Source: Lachnospiraceae bacterium
GTDB taxonomy: Bacteria; Bacillota; Clostridia; Lachnospirales; Lachnospiraceae
DNA length: 40,408 nucleotides
Direction of reading: 5' to 3'
Assembly: GCA_030526195.1 (NCBI GenBank)
Contig: JAUNDG010000023.1
Location: forward strand, 1-40,408
The position numbers and the translations under genes were made by a program. Position 1 is the first letter of the stretch. Each line of letters begins with the position of its first letter. Positions 1 through 7,739 of this stretch are shown piece after piece. Under the pieces are notes generated by a model that was not told the DNA's origin, searched no databases, and saw only the letters and a list, made by a program, of their open reading frames with translations.

Positions 1-62
1 CAAGAAACTTCCATCTTGGGAGAGATGGGGGTGGAATTTACTTTTTCAAATGAGGATTGATG

Positions 63-96
63 AAAGAGGAGGTGCCTTCGGGTGCTTCCTCTTTTT
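63..96 (+). terminator. Intrinsic terminator of an upstream gene
   Basis: A 14-bp stem (63-76 with 81-94, three G-U pairs) closed by a UUCG tetraloop ends in a T run to 96. It would end a transcript entering from the left, before the argS promoter. A weaker hairpin (11-16 with 23-28) lies upstream. No gene can be supported in bases 1-62. Confidence 0.8.
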
Positions 97-101
97 ACAT
101 C

Positions 102-130
102 TTTAATTTATGTCACAAAAATGCTATAGT
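102..130 (+). promoter_or_regulatory. Probable promoter of argS (extended -10)
   Basis: TGC precedes TATAGT (125-130), giving an extended -10. The -35 at 102-107 (TTTAAT) is weak, with 17-bp spacing. It lies just after the upstream terminator and about 40 bases before the argS start. Confidence 0.5.
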
Positions 131-171
131 AATACAAACTATGCAAACCAATCAGTAAAGGATGATAGAAC

Positions 172-1923
172 ATGAAAAGCTTAACGGAACAGTTATCCGA
201 TATTCTGGGCCGCGCCTTTGAAAGTGCCGGCTATGATCCCACATATGCCGCCGTTCGTTATTCCGACCGGCCGGACCTTTGCGAATTCCAGTGCAACGGC
301 GCCATGGCAGCGGCCAAGGCTTATCACAAAGCCCCCTTTATGATCGCTGACGATGTGCTGGCTGCCATTCCCGAAAATGACCTGATCGGCCGCATCGAAG
401 TGGTGAAGCCGGGCTTCATCAACATCGACTGCGCCGACAGCGCTTTAGCCGACCTCTTAAAGGCCATCGGCGAGGATGAGAACCTGTCCATCCCCCAGGC
501 CGAAAAGGCTGATACCGTGGTCATCGACTACGGCGGTCCGAACGTGGCCAAGCCGCTGCATGTCGGCCATCTGCGTTCCGCTGTTATCGGTGAATGCATC
601 AAGCGTCTCAAACGGGCCGTTGGCCACGAGGTGCTGGGTGATGTCCATCTGGGCGACTGGGGTCTTCAGATGGGTCTTATTATCACGGAAATGAAAGAGC
701 GTCAGCCGGAACTGCCGTATTTCGATGAGTCATTTACAGGGGAATACCCGGCAGAGGCTCCCTTTACCATCAGCGAGCTGGAGGAGATCTACCCGACAGC
801 TTCCGGTAAATCAAAGGCTGATGAGGCTTACAAGGCCAAGGCTCTGGATGCCACCTATCAGCTGCAGATCGGCAACAGAGGGTATCGCGCTCTGTGGAAC
901 AAGATTATGGAAGTGTCCATCGCCGACCTGAAGCGCAACTACAGCAATCTGAACGTTGACTTTGACCTGTGGAAGGCCGAATCTGATGCCCAGCCCTACA
1001 TCCCGGCTATGATCGAGGATATGAAGGCTCAGGGTATCCTTCATGAAAGCGAAGGCGCCATGGTCATCGACGTTATGGAAGACACCGATACCAAGGAAAT
1101 CCCGCCCTGCATCATTCAGAAGTCAGACGGGGCTTCCCTCTATGCCACCACCGACCTGGCCACCCTTGTGGAGCGCGAAAAGCTCTTCAAGCCGGATGAA
1201 GTGCTCTATGTAGTGGATAAGAGACAGGAGATGCATTTCACTCAGGTCTTCCGTTCCGCCCGTAAGGCCGGTATCGTCCGTCCGGAAACCAGACTGAAGT
1301 TCCTGGGCTTCGGCACCATGAACGGCCGCGACGGCAAGCCCTTCAAGACACGTGACGGCGGCGTTATGCGTCTTGAGATGCTGCTCAATGACATTTACGC
1401 GGAAATGGAAAAGAAGATCAGCGAAAACCGTAACGTGAAGGAAGAAGACGCTGCGGCTACAGCCAAGATCGTCGGTCTGTCCGCAGTGAAGTACGGTGAC
1501 CTGTCCAACCAGGCCACAAAGGATTACATTTTCGACGTGGACAAGTTCACATCCTTTGAAGGCAACACAGGTCCCTACATTCTGTACACCATCGTGCGTA
1601 TCAAATCGATTCTTGAGAAAAATGACGGTCCGGTTGGCCCGATCATTTCTGCTGCCTCACCGGCTGAAAAGTCTCTTATGCTGAAGCTGGCCCGTTTTGG
1701 CACTGTGATCGATGAAGCTGCCGCTGAACTGGCACCGCACAAGATCTGTGCGTATATTTACAGCACAGCCAACGATTTCAACAGATTCTATCATGACACC
1801 CGTATTCTGACGGAAGAGAACGCCGCTCAGAAGGCCTCCTGGATCGGCCTGCTTGAGCTGACAAAACGTATTCTTGAGAAGAGCATTGATATTCTCGGAT
1901 TCTCTGCACCGGAGCATATGTAA
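172..1923 (+). CDS. argS: Arginyl-tRNA synthetase
   Basis: Class I aminoacyl-tRNA synthetase that charges tRNA-Arg with arginine in the cytoplasm. At 583 residues it has normal family length. The N-terminal tRNA-binding (Add-1) region covers roughly residues 1-100. The HIGH-type signature is HVGH at 130-133, preceded by the typical PNVAKPLHVGHLRS context. A KMSKS-like loop (GKPFKTRDGG) lies in the second half, and the C-terminal DALR anticodon-binding domain fills about 460-583. The ATG at 172 follows AAAGGATG. Its stop codon touches the start of the next gene, so argS probably heads an operon with the amidase and the HAD-CPBP gene. A tRNA-Arg gene (CCG) occurs later in the window. Identification is secure. 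Confidence 0.97.
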   Translation: MKSLTEQLSDILGRAFESAGYDPTYAAVRYSDRPDLCEFQCNGAMAAAKAYHKAPFMIADDVLAAIPENDLIGRIEVVKPGFINIDCADSALADLLKAIGEDENLSIPQAEKADTVVIDYGGPNVAKPLHVGHLRSAVIGECIKRLKRAVGHEVLGDVHLGDWGLQMGLIITEMKERQPELPYFDESFTGEYPAEAPFTISELEEIYPTASGKSKADEAYKAKALDATYQLQIGNRGYRALWNKIMEVSIADLKRNYSNLNVDFDLWKAESDAQPYIPAMIEDMKAQGILHESEGAMVIDVMEDTDTKEIPPCIIQKSDGASLYATTDLATLVEREKLFKPDEVLYVVDKRQEMHFTQVFRSARKAGIVRPETRLKFLGFGTMNGRDGKPFKTRDGGVMRLEMLLNDIYAEMEKKISENRNVKEEDAAATAKIVGLSAVKYGDLSNQATKDYIFDVDKFTSFEGNTGPYILYTIVRIKSILEKNDGPVGPIISAASPAEKSLMLKLARFGTVIDEAAAELAPHKICAYIYSTANDFNRFYHDTRILTEENAAQKASWIGLLELTKRILEKSIDILGFSAPEHM

Positions 1924-2964
1924 ATGAAACAAGACAGCCGTAAACCGAAACACCGCAAACCGATCGATCGCCGGATAGCCGCCCTTGTTGTGGGGGCTGT
2001 CGTTCTGGTACTCCTCATTGTGGGGATCGTGACCGGTATCCGGCTCGGAGCGGCCCGTCGTGTGGCTCTTGAGATGGAGCGCCAGGAGGCAGCGGCTTTT
2101 GAAGCTGAAGCCAAATGGCAGGCGGAACAGGAAGCTAAGGAAGCTGCCGAAAAAGAGGCGCAGGCTCTGGCGGAAGCGGCAGAGCGTGAAGCCCGTGAGG
2201 CGGATGAAGCCGCCACGGCGGCCATGCTGGCAGAACAAAGCAAAGCCGCCAATGTGGAGGATGCCATGGTCCTGAAGGACATCGCGCTTCTGGGTATGCC
2301 CAATGTGAACGCCGTTATTATGGAGGAAATGCGTCCGCGCATCATTTGTCTCAATGCCGCCCATGAAAGCGTGCCTATTCCCGACCTTGAGCCCATCGGC
2401 CCGGGATCGGAGGAAATGGCGCCCATCGCCCAGGTGGGGACTGAGGGGCAGGCTTCCGGTCTCTTTGAATATCAGCTGACCCTCATTATGGCCTTTAAAC
2501 TCAAAAATGTGCTGGAGGCTCGGGGCTATCAGGTGATCATGCCGCGAATGGATAACGATGTGGCCATCGGCTGTGTGGAACGGGCCCGGATCGCTAATGA
2601 GAATGGTGCTGAGGTGGTGATCAACCTTCACGCGGAGAGCGAGGCTGATCCCAACGTGACCGGCGTGCGCACCATCAGTCCCGGCTCGGACAATCTCTTC
2701 CTCACATCGGAGCAGATCGTGGCTGACCAGCAGCTGGCTCAGCTGGTGCTGTCATCCCTGTGTGCTGCCACCGGTGCGGTTAACCGGGGTCGGAGCGAGA
2801 CCAATGCTTTGGCGGAACTTAACTGGTCCGCAGCCCCTGCCGTTTCTGTGGAAATGGGTCTTATGTCCAACCGCGATGAGGACCTGCGCATGACGGAAGA
2901 GTCTTATCAGATGATGATCGTGAACGGCATTGCCGACGGCATCGATGCCTTCCTGGCAAAATAG
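1924..2964 (+). CDS. Membrane-anchored N-acetylmuramoyl-L-alanine amidase (Amidase_3)
   Basis: Predicted peptidoglycan amidase cutting the bond between muramic acid and the stem peptide. Residues 17-43 form one transmembrane anchor after a basic N-terminus. Residues about 45-105 are an Ala/Glu/Arg-rich coiled coil, and the catalytic domain follows from about 137. Zinc ligands can be placed at H147, E182 and H236 (INLHAES), with the catalytic glutamate at E310 in a VEMGLMSN motif typical of the family. Oddly, the usual GHGG around the first ligand reads AAHES, and a linker rich in Pro/Gly/Glu is inserted after it. The start codon directly follows the argS stop, with GGAG nine bases upstream inside argS. 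This implies translational coupling. Activity is likely but the altered first motif leaves some doubt. Confidence 0.85.
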   Translation: MKQDSRKPKHRKPIDRRIAALVVGAVVLVLLIVGIVTGIRLGAARRVALEMERQEAAAFEAEAKWQAEQEAKEAAEKEAQALAEAAEREAREADEAATAAMLAEQSKAANVEDAMVLKDIALLGMPNVNAVIMEEMRPRIICLNAAHESVPIPDLEPIGPGSEEMAPIAQVGTEGQASGLFEYQLTLIMAFKLKNVLEARGYQVIMPRMDNDVAIGCVERARIANENGAEVVINLHAESEADPNVTGVRTISPGSDNLFLTSEQIVADQQLAQLVLSSLCAATGAVNRGRSETNALAELNWSAAPAVSVEMGLMSNRDEDLRMTEESYQMMIVNGIADGIDAFLAK

Positions 2965-2973
2965 GAATAAGAT

Positions 2974-4506
2974 ATGTGGAAAACAGTTGTTTTTGACCTT
3001 GACGGGACTCTGACGGATTCCGGTGAGGGCATCAAAAAAAGTATTTTATATGCACTTGAAAAAATGGGGCGTGAGCCCCTGCCCGACGAGGCGCTTAATG
3101 CCTTCGTCGGCCCGCCACTGCCGGATTCATTCCGGCAGTTTGCGCATTTAGAGGGGGCGGATGTGGATGAAGCAGTCCGCCTTTACCGTGAGCGCTACTT
3201 TGACATCGGCATTTTTGAAAATGAGGTGTATCCCGGCATTGAGAACTGTCTCAAAACCCTGAAGGAGGCCGGGTTCCGCCTGGCGGTGGCATCCTCAAAG
3301 CCTCAGGTGATGGTCTATCAGGTGCTGGAGCACTTTGGCCTTGACGGTTACTTTGATGTGATCGTGGGCAGTGAGCTGGACGGCACCCGTGTGAAAAAGC
3401 ACGAGGTGATCGAAGAGGCCCTGGCCCGTCTGTCTGTTACGGACCGCTCGGAAGTGGTCTATGTGGGTGACCGGAAATTTGATGTGAACGGCGCCCGCCA
3501 GACCGGTCTTGAGGTGATCGGTGTGCTTTACGGGTATGGCTCGTATCAGGAAATGCTGGAGCACGGCCCGGATTATCTGGCAGCGGATCCGGACATGGTG
3601 CTGGACATCATCATGGAAAAACTGGTCCACGCTTATCACAAGCCGGTGCCGGGGCAGGATTACGTGCCGGTGGGAGAGAGCAAATGGAAATCCATCTGGC
3701 GTGTTCTCTATCCGATCCTGATCGATCTGGTGATCGTGAACGGCATTTCACTCCTGGCCATTCCTGTTATCCTGGTCGGCGAGGTGTTCGGGCATAATCT
3801 TTCAACAGAACGAGAACTCTACAATATCTTTATGGTCACAGGCCTGATCGGCGATGTGATCCTCATTTTCCTGGGACGCTGGCTTCTGAAACTGGATGAA
3901 GCCCGTCGTCTGACACGGCCCATTCCTCAGGGACGACTGGAACAGAAGTGGCATGGTATCAGAGAATGGCTGCCCAGAGCGCTGTTCTTCATCATTTTCT
4001 TCATTGCCACGGCAGAGGTGGCCAATATCCTGATTGATATGTCGGGTATCTGGGCCATCGATCCCGCTTATCAGGCCGCCACAAGATCCATTTTCGATAC
4101 GAATCTGATCATTCAGGTTATGGAAGTCGGTTTTGTGGGACCGATAGCAGAGGAAATGATCTTCCGCGGGCTTGTGTTCCGTCGGATCAGGGATTATCGG
4201 GGGCCGAAAACAGCCATCCTGTTGTCCGCAGCCCTCTTTGGGCTTTATCACGGCAATGTGACCCAGGGGATCTTTGCCTTTGCCCTGGGGGTTGTCATGG
4301 CCTGGGCTTATGAAGAATCCGGTGATATCCGGATGTCTGTGATGATGCATGTGGCCAACAATCTGCTGGCCACGGCACTGACAGCCTTTGCCAATGAGGC
4401 GTTTTTCTCGACACCCTATTATGTCGTCAATGTGACGGTGCTGGCGGTGATGTGCGGTATGATCCTGTGGTATCGCCGTCGGAATCGCCGGAAAGCCGCC
4501 GCATGA
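2974..4506 (+). CDS. HAD-family phosphatase fused to a CPBP intramembrane metalloprotease
   Basis: One uninterrupted 510-residue frame joins two unrelated enzymes. Residues 1 to about 215 are a phosphoglycolate-phosphatase-like HAD hydrolase: nucleophile motif FDLDGT with D8 and D10, a SSKPQ motif with the conserved lysine, and the acidic motif GDRKFD with D166 and D170. From about 240 the protein becomes hydrophobic and ends as a CPBP (Abi/CAAX-type) protease, with the EExxxR motif at E393, E394 and R398 and further probable metal ligands at H426 and H459 (with N463). Both parts keep their active-site residues. The gene starts nine bases after the amidase stop, behind AGGAA. Known families are each clear; what the fusion does is unknown. 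The HAD part may act on a substrate released or regulated at the membrane. Confidence 0.9.
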   Translation: MWKTVVFDLDGTLTDSGEGIKKSILYALEKMGREPLPDEALNAFVGPPLPDSFRQFAHLEGADVDEAVRLYRERYFDIGIFENEVYPGIENCLKTLKEAGFRLAVASSKPQVMVYQVLEHFGLDGYFDVIVGSELDGTRVKKHEVIEEALARLSVTDRSEVVYVGDRKFDVNGARQTGLEVIGVLYGYGSYQEMLEHGPDYLAADPDMVLDIIMEKLVHAYHKPVPGQDYVPVGESKWKSIWRVLYPILIDLVIVNGISLLAIPVILVGEVFGHNLSTERELYNIFMVTGLIGDVILIFLGRWLLKLDEARRLTRPIPQGRLEQKWHGIREWLPRALFFIIFFIATAEVANILIDMSGIWAIDPAYQAATRSIFDTNLIIQVMEVGFVGPIAEEMIFRGLVFRRIRDYRGPKTAILLSAALFGLYHGNVTQGIFAFALGVVMAWAYEESGDIRMSVMMHVANNLLATALTAFANEAFFSTPYYVVNVTVLAVMCGMILWYRRRNRRKAAA

Positions 4507-4619
4507 TTCGGGGAAGAATTAAGAGTCGAGGAAAAAGGCTACTCTGATCGGACGACGTGCCGGGAGAGAGAATGACTCGATTTTCCTTGAAAAATGGCGG
4601 AAAAACGGGAAGAAATGTG

Positions 4620-4649
4620 TTGACTGGGCTACGGCATTTTTGCTATAAT
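4620..4649 (+). promoter_or_regulatory. Strong promoter of rpsB-tsf
   Basis: TTGACT (4620-4625), an 18-bp spacer and a perfect TATAAT (4644-4649) preceded by TGC form a near-consensus housekeeping promoter with extended -10. This fits a highly expressed ribosomal protein operon. Confidence 0.9.
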
Positions 4650-4650
4650 T

Positions 4651-4715
4651 CTCAAGTCGTGTAAAAATTCACATATGCGGATTTACTCATTCGGTGCCGC
4701 CGGTGCGGTCTTGAG
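4651..4715 (+). promoter_or_regulatory. Foldable rpsB leader
   Basis: The start of the transcript can fold: CTCAAG (4651-4656) pairs with CTTGAG (4710-4715), and inside it GCCGC (4696-4700) pairs with GCGGT (4705-4709) around a CGGT loop. A leader recognised by S2 for autoregulation is possible by analogy with other ribosomal operons, but no known consensus was recognised here. Confidence 0.35.
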
Positions 4716-4764
4716 CAACGGAAGCATGTGGAAGAACAAAACAAACCAAAAAGGAGTTACTAAA

Positions 4765-5541
4765 ATGAGCGTTATTTCAATGAAACAGCTGCTTGAAGCA
4801 GGCGTCCACTTCGGTCACCAGACAAGACGTTGGAACCCCAAGATGAAACCGTACATCTACACAGAACGTAACGGCATCTACATCATCGACCTTCAGAAAT
4901 CTGTCGGCATGGTTGATGCTGCTTACAACGCTGTTGCTGATGTTGTGGCTAACGACGGTACAATCCTCTTCGTTGGTACAAAGAAGCAGGCTCAGGACAC
5001 AATCGAAACAGAAGCTAAGCGCTGCGGTATGTTCTATGTTAACGAAAGATGGCTCGGCGGTATGCTGACAAACTTCAGAACAATCAAAGAACGTATTGCC
5101 CGTCTGAAAGAAATCGAAGAGATGGAAGCTAACGGCACATTCGATGTTCTGCCGAAGAAGGAAGTCATCAAGCTGAAAAAGATCCAGTCTAAGCTGCAGA
5201 AACAGCTGGGCGGTATCAAAGATATGAAGAAGCTCCCGAGCGCTATCTTTGTTGTTGACCCGAAGAAGGAATCCATCTGCGTACAGGAAGCTCACAAGCT
5301 GAACATCCCGCTGATCGGTATCTGCGATACAAACTGCGATCCGGACGAACTTGACTATGTGATCCCGGGTAACGATGATGCTATCCGCGCTGTCAAGCTG
5401 ATCGTTTCCAAGATGGCTGATGCTGTTATCGAAGCTAACCAGGGGAAGATGGAAGCTGCTCCGGAAGAAGTTCCGGCTGAAGGCTACACAGCTTATCCGG
5501 ATGAAGAATCCGAAAAGGCTGCTATGGAAGCTGCTAAATAA
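4765..5541 (+). CDS. rpsB: Small ribosomal subunit protein S2
   Basis: S2 (258 residues) joins the 30S subunit late in assembly. The N-terminus [19 protein letters not shown] and the later [11 protein letters not shown] segment are hallmark S2 sequence, and LGGMLTNF and [13 protein letters not shown] are also characteristic. An in-frame ATG at 4675 would add 30 residues, but it lies within the leader and has no ribosome binding site. AAGGAG sits eight bases before 4765, which also matches the conserved S2 N-terminus. Codon use is strongly biased (threonine ACA, alanine GCT), as expected for high expression. It is followed by tsf, the usual partner. Confidence 0.98.
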   Translation: MSVISMKQLLEAGVHFGHQTRRWNPKMKPYIYTERNGIYIIDLQKSVGMVDAAYNAVADVVANDGTILFVGTKKQAQDTIETEAKRCGMFYVNERWLGGMLTNFRTIKERIARLKEIEEMEANGTFDVLPKKEVIKLKKIQSKLQKQLGGIKDMKKLPSAIFVVDPKKESICVQEAHKLNIPLIGICDTNCDPDELDYVIPGNDDAIRAVKLIVSKMADAVIEANQGKMEAAPEEVPAEGYTAYPDEESEKAAMEAAK

Positions 5542-5565
5542 TCATTTTTATATAAGAAACAATGG

Positions 5566-5589
5566 GAGCCTCTCAATTATGGGAGGCTC
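5566..5589 (+). other. Hairpin between rpsB and tsf
   Basis: GAGCCTC (5566-5572) pairs with GAGGCTC (5583-5589). No T run follows, so it is not a full terminator. It may stabilise or process the message, or adjust the S2 to EF-Ts ratio. Confidence 0.5.
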
Positions 5590-5616
5590 AGTTTAAGAAT
5601 AGAGGAGGATACTATT

Positions 5617-6555
5617 ATGGCAATTACAGCTGCTATGGTTAAAGAACTCAGAGAAAAGACCGGCGCCGGCATGATGGATTGCAAGAAGGCTCTGGCTGCT
5701 ACAGACGGTAATGAAGATGCCGCTATCGAATGGCTGCGTGAAAAAGGTCTGGCTACAGCTCAGAAGAAGGCCAGCCGTATCGCCGCTGAAGGTATCGCTT
5801 ACACATTAGTTGCCGAAGATGGCAAATCTGCTGTTGTTGTTGAAGTTAACTCTGAAACAGACTTCGTTGCCAAGAATGAAAAATTCCAGGCTTATGTTGG
5901 CGAAGTTGCTGCTCAGGCTCTGGCTTCCGACGCTGCTGATATGGACGCTTTCATGGCTGAAGCCTGGAACGGTGATGCTTCCAAGACTGTTGCCGAAGCT
6001 CTGGCTGCCGAAATCGCTGTTATCGGTGAAAACCTGAAGATTCGTCGTTTCGAAAAGGTTGTTGAAGCTAACGGTTTTGTGGCTTCCTACATCCATGCCG
6101 GCGGTAAGATCGGTGTTCTTGTTGACGTTGAAGCTGATGTTGTTAACGATGACATCAAGGAAATGGCCAGAAACATCGCTATGCAGGTTGCTGCTCTGAA
6201 ACCGCTGTACACAACACGTGCGGAAATCAGCGCTGACTACATCGCTCACGAAAAGGAAGTTCTCCTGGCTCAGATCATGAACGATCCGAAGGAATCCCAG
6301 AAACCGGAAAAGGTTATCAAGGGCATCATCGAAGGTCGTGTCAACAAAGAGCTTAAGGAAATCTGCCTTGTTGATCAGATCTATGTTAAGGCTGAAGACG
6401 GCAAGCAGACAGTTCAGCAGTACATTGACTCCGTGGCTAAGGCTAACGGCGCCAACCTGGCTGTTAAGAGCTATGTTCGCTTCGAAACAGGCGAAGGCCT
6501 TGAAAAGAAGGTTGAAGACTTCGCTGCCGAAGTTGCTGCTCAGAGAAAGGGCTAA
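5617..6555 (+). CDS. tsf: Elongation factor Ts
   Basis: EF-Ts (312 residues) is the nucleotide exchange factor for EF-Tu. The N-terminal UBA-like region contains LREKTGAGMMDCKKAL, and the core carries the family signature SETDFVAKNE. AGAGGAGG lies shortly upstream of the ATG. Long form with two dimerisation subdomains, as in most Bacillota. Alanine is written mostly GCT, and threonine almost always ACA, like rpsB. It shares the rpsB promoter and ends at a strong terminator 23 bases past the stop. Confidence 0.97.
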   Translation: MAITAAMVKELREKTGAGMMDCKKALAATDGNEDAAIEWLREKGLATAQKKASRIAAEGIAYTLVAEDGKSAVVVEVNSETDFVAKNEKFQAYVGEVAAQALASDAADMDAFMAEAWNGDASKTVAEALAAEIAVIGENLKIRRFEKVVEANGFVASYIHAGGKIGVLVDVEADVVNDDIKEMARNIAMQVAALKPLYTTRAEISADYIAHEKEVLLAQIMNDPKESQKPEKVIKGIIEGRVNKELKEICLVDQIYVKAEDGKQTVQQYIDSVAKANGANLAVKSYVRFETGEGLEKKVEDFAAEVAAQRKG

Positions 6556-6577
6556 TCCCAACTTAATCGATATTTTG

Positions 6578-6611
6578 AACCGGCTCTCCGCATGGAGAGC
6601 CGGTTTCTTTG
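6578..6611 (+). terminator. Terminator of the rpsB-tsf operon
   Basis: A perfect 12-bp stem (6578-6589 with 6594-6605), loop GCAT, followed by TTTCTTT. Confidence 0.92.
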
Positions 6612-6623
6612 TATTTGGCGAAC

Positions 6624-6702
6624 GGTCATCACCGAGATGAAGCTATGCGGAATCGAGGTGATACCGAAGGGATAACGGCAGGAGGCGTTTTTTTTCCTGC
6701 CG
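6624..6702. other. Non-coding stretch with two long-loop stems
   Basis: The 450-base gap between tsf and the next gene has no credible coding region. Two inverted repeats stand out. GGTCATCACC (6624-6633) pairs with GGTGATACC (6657-6665) with one bulged C. CGGCAGGA (6676-6683) pairs with TCCTGCCG (6695-6702) around a T-rich loop. No clear promoter was found for a separate small RNA. Confidence 0.4.
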
Positions 6703-6771
6703 CGATGAGATGGGTGAATCCGCATGCTTGACCGGATTATTCGGGCATTGTTGAGCAGCCATAAAAACATG

Positions 6772-6801
6772 AAAAAAACGGCAGTAAGACTGCATTTTTT
6801 T
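6772..6801. terminator. Bidirectional terminator
   Basis: An A run (6772-6778), a short stem GCAGT (6781-6785) with ACTGC (6789-6793), then a T run. The symmetry of A and T tracts would allow action on both strands. It isolates the tsf side from the promoter at 6824. Confidence 0.65.
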
Positions 6802-6823
6802 CAAAGAAATCACCCCGAAAAAG

Positions 6824-6853
6824 GTGACAGAAACAGGGAAAAGCCGTTATAAT
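6824..6853 (+). promoter_or_regulatory. Promoter of the shikimate-kinase-like gene
   Basis: GTGACA (6824-6829), an 18-bp spacer and a perfect TATAAT (6848-6853). Transcription would begin near 6860, leaving a leader of nearly 150 bases. Confidence 0.8.
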
Positions 6854-6918
6854 AAGACTGCTGAAATAATATATGAATAATGAAAAAAAGCCGACGACAG
6901 GCTTTAAGCTAGCAGAAC

Positions 6919-6978
6919 ATGGAGCCCACAAGGGTGTGCTTCATGACAGGCATGGCGCGTGAGAATGCGCCTGTATGC
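6919..6978 (+). promoter_or_regulatory. Structured 5' leader with alternative stems
   Basis: Stem 1 pairs ATGGAGC (6919-6925) with GCTTCAT (6938-6944) and continues inward with CAC/GTG. Next come two mutually exclusive stems: ACAGGC (6946-6951) with GCCTGT (6969-6974), or GGCGC (6954-6958) with GCGCC (6967-6971) extended by GCAT/ATGC. The pattern suits a regulatory leader, but no known riboswitch class was recognised. Confidence 0.45.
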
Positions 6979-7007
6979 AACAATAGCTGTGAAGGGGAGA
7001 GGATTGT

Positions 7008-7514
7008 ATGAATCACATTATTTTGACAGGCTTTATGGGTAGCGGCAAAGGCGCCGTCGCTAAAGGCATTGCTGAGGCATTGAAGCTTCCGATTTATGAC
7101 GTTGACAAGATGGTTGGCGAAAAGCTCAAGATGTCTGCCGCCGATGTTTACAGCCGTTTTGGCGATGTGTATGCCCGGGCTGAAGAAACATTTATCTTAG
7201 GCGAGTTGCTGCAGAAGAAAGAACGCGGTGTCATCGTACTGGGCAGTGCACTGCCGCTGATGACCATCAATGACACGATCCTGAAGGCTCTGGGTAAGGT
7301 TTACTGGCTGAAGATTTCCAAAAAGACAGCCGTGGCTGCGGCCCAGGAAAACAACCTGGAATGGGTGAAGGGCGATATTGCCGATGTGATCGGCAAGATG
7401 CTTAAAGAACGGGATGCCGCTTACAAACGCATTTCCGATGTGGTGATGGATGCTGATGCCAAGACCCGTGAGGAGATTATCTGGGACATCGTGCTGAAGG
7501 CCGGCGACAAGTAA
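7008..7514 (+). CDS. Shikimate-kinase-like P-loop protein, degenerate
   Basis: A 168-residue protein with the shikimate kinase fold signature at its N-terminus: MNHIILTGFMGSGKG, then DVDKMV at the usual DxD position, and an FGDVYARAEE segment matching the FRxxE region. Several catalytic elements are changed. The Walker A serine/threonine is glycine (G15), the GGG shikimate-binding loop reads LGSALP, and the RP lid motif is absent. A complete shikimate kinase is fused to aroD 1.6 kb downstream. This copy may therefore have another substrate or a regulatory role. It has its own promoter and leader, the ribosome binding site GGGGAGAGG, and a strong terminator, so it is monocistronic. Confidence 0.75.
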   Translation: MNHIILTGFMGSGKGAVAKGIAEALKLPIYDVDKMVGEKLKMSAADVYSRFGDVYARAEETFILGELLQKKERGVIVLGSALPLMTINDTILKALGKVYWLKISKKTAVAAAQENNLEWVKGDIADVIGKMLKERDAAYKRISDVVMDADAKTREEIIWDIVLKAGDK

Positions 7515-7530
7515 TATAAGAGAGATAATA

Positions 7531-7574
7531 ACCCCCGCCCTTGAGTCGCTCAAGACGCAGGCGGGGGATTCTTT
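7531..7574 (+). terminator. Strong terminator
   Basis: CCCCCGCC (7532-7539) pairs with GGCGGGGG (7560-7567), with an inner CTTGAG/CTCAAG stem (7540-7545 with 7549-7554), followed by ATTCTTT. It may also serve the convergent aroE transcript. Confidence 0.9.
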
Positions 7575-7606
7575 ATGCTTATTATCAGAAAATGACTGTC
7601 ACAAGG

Positions 7607-7640
7607 CCTGCCCGACAGCAGGTTTTGACGGCAGGGCAGG
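7607..7640 (-). other. Hairpin beyond the aroE 3' end
   Basis: CCTGCCC (7607-7613) pairs with GGGCAGG (7634-7640). It has no T run on the minus strand, so it is at most a weak or processing signal for aroE messages. Confidence 0.35.
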
Positions 7641-7739
7641 GACCGTGATAGTATTATCAACAGAAAAGAGTTTTCCCATGAACGCTCATCTGAGGAATCT
7701 TCTGACCGGGCTTCAGAAAGTCTGTCAAAAGAAGATCAA

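Noticed and set aside
1-60. End of a T-box leader
   Set aside because: GGGTGGAA appears, but the expected ACCGCG continuation and antiterminator layout are not there.
4675-4764. Upstream in-frame start for rpsB
   Set aside because: It lies within the leader, has no ribosome binding site, and the added residues are absent from S2 proteins; 4765 has AAGGAG.
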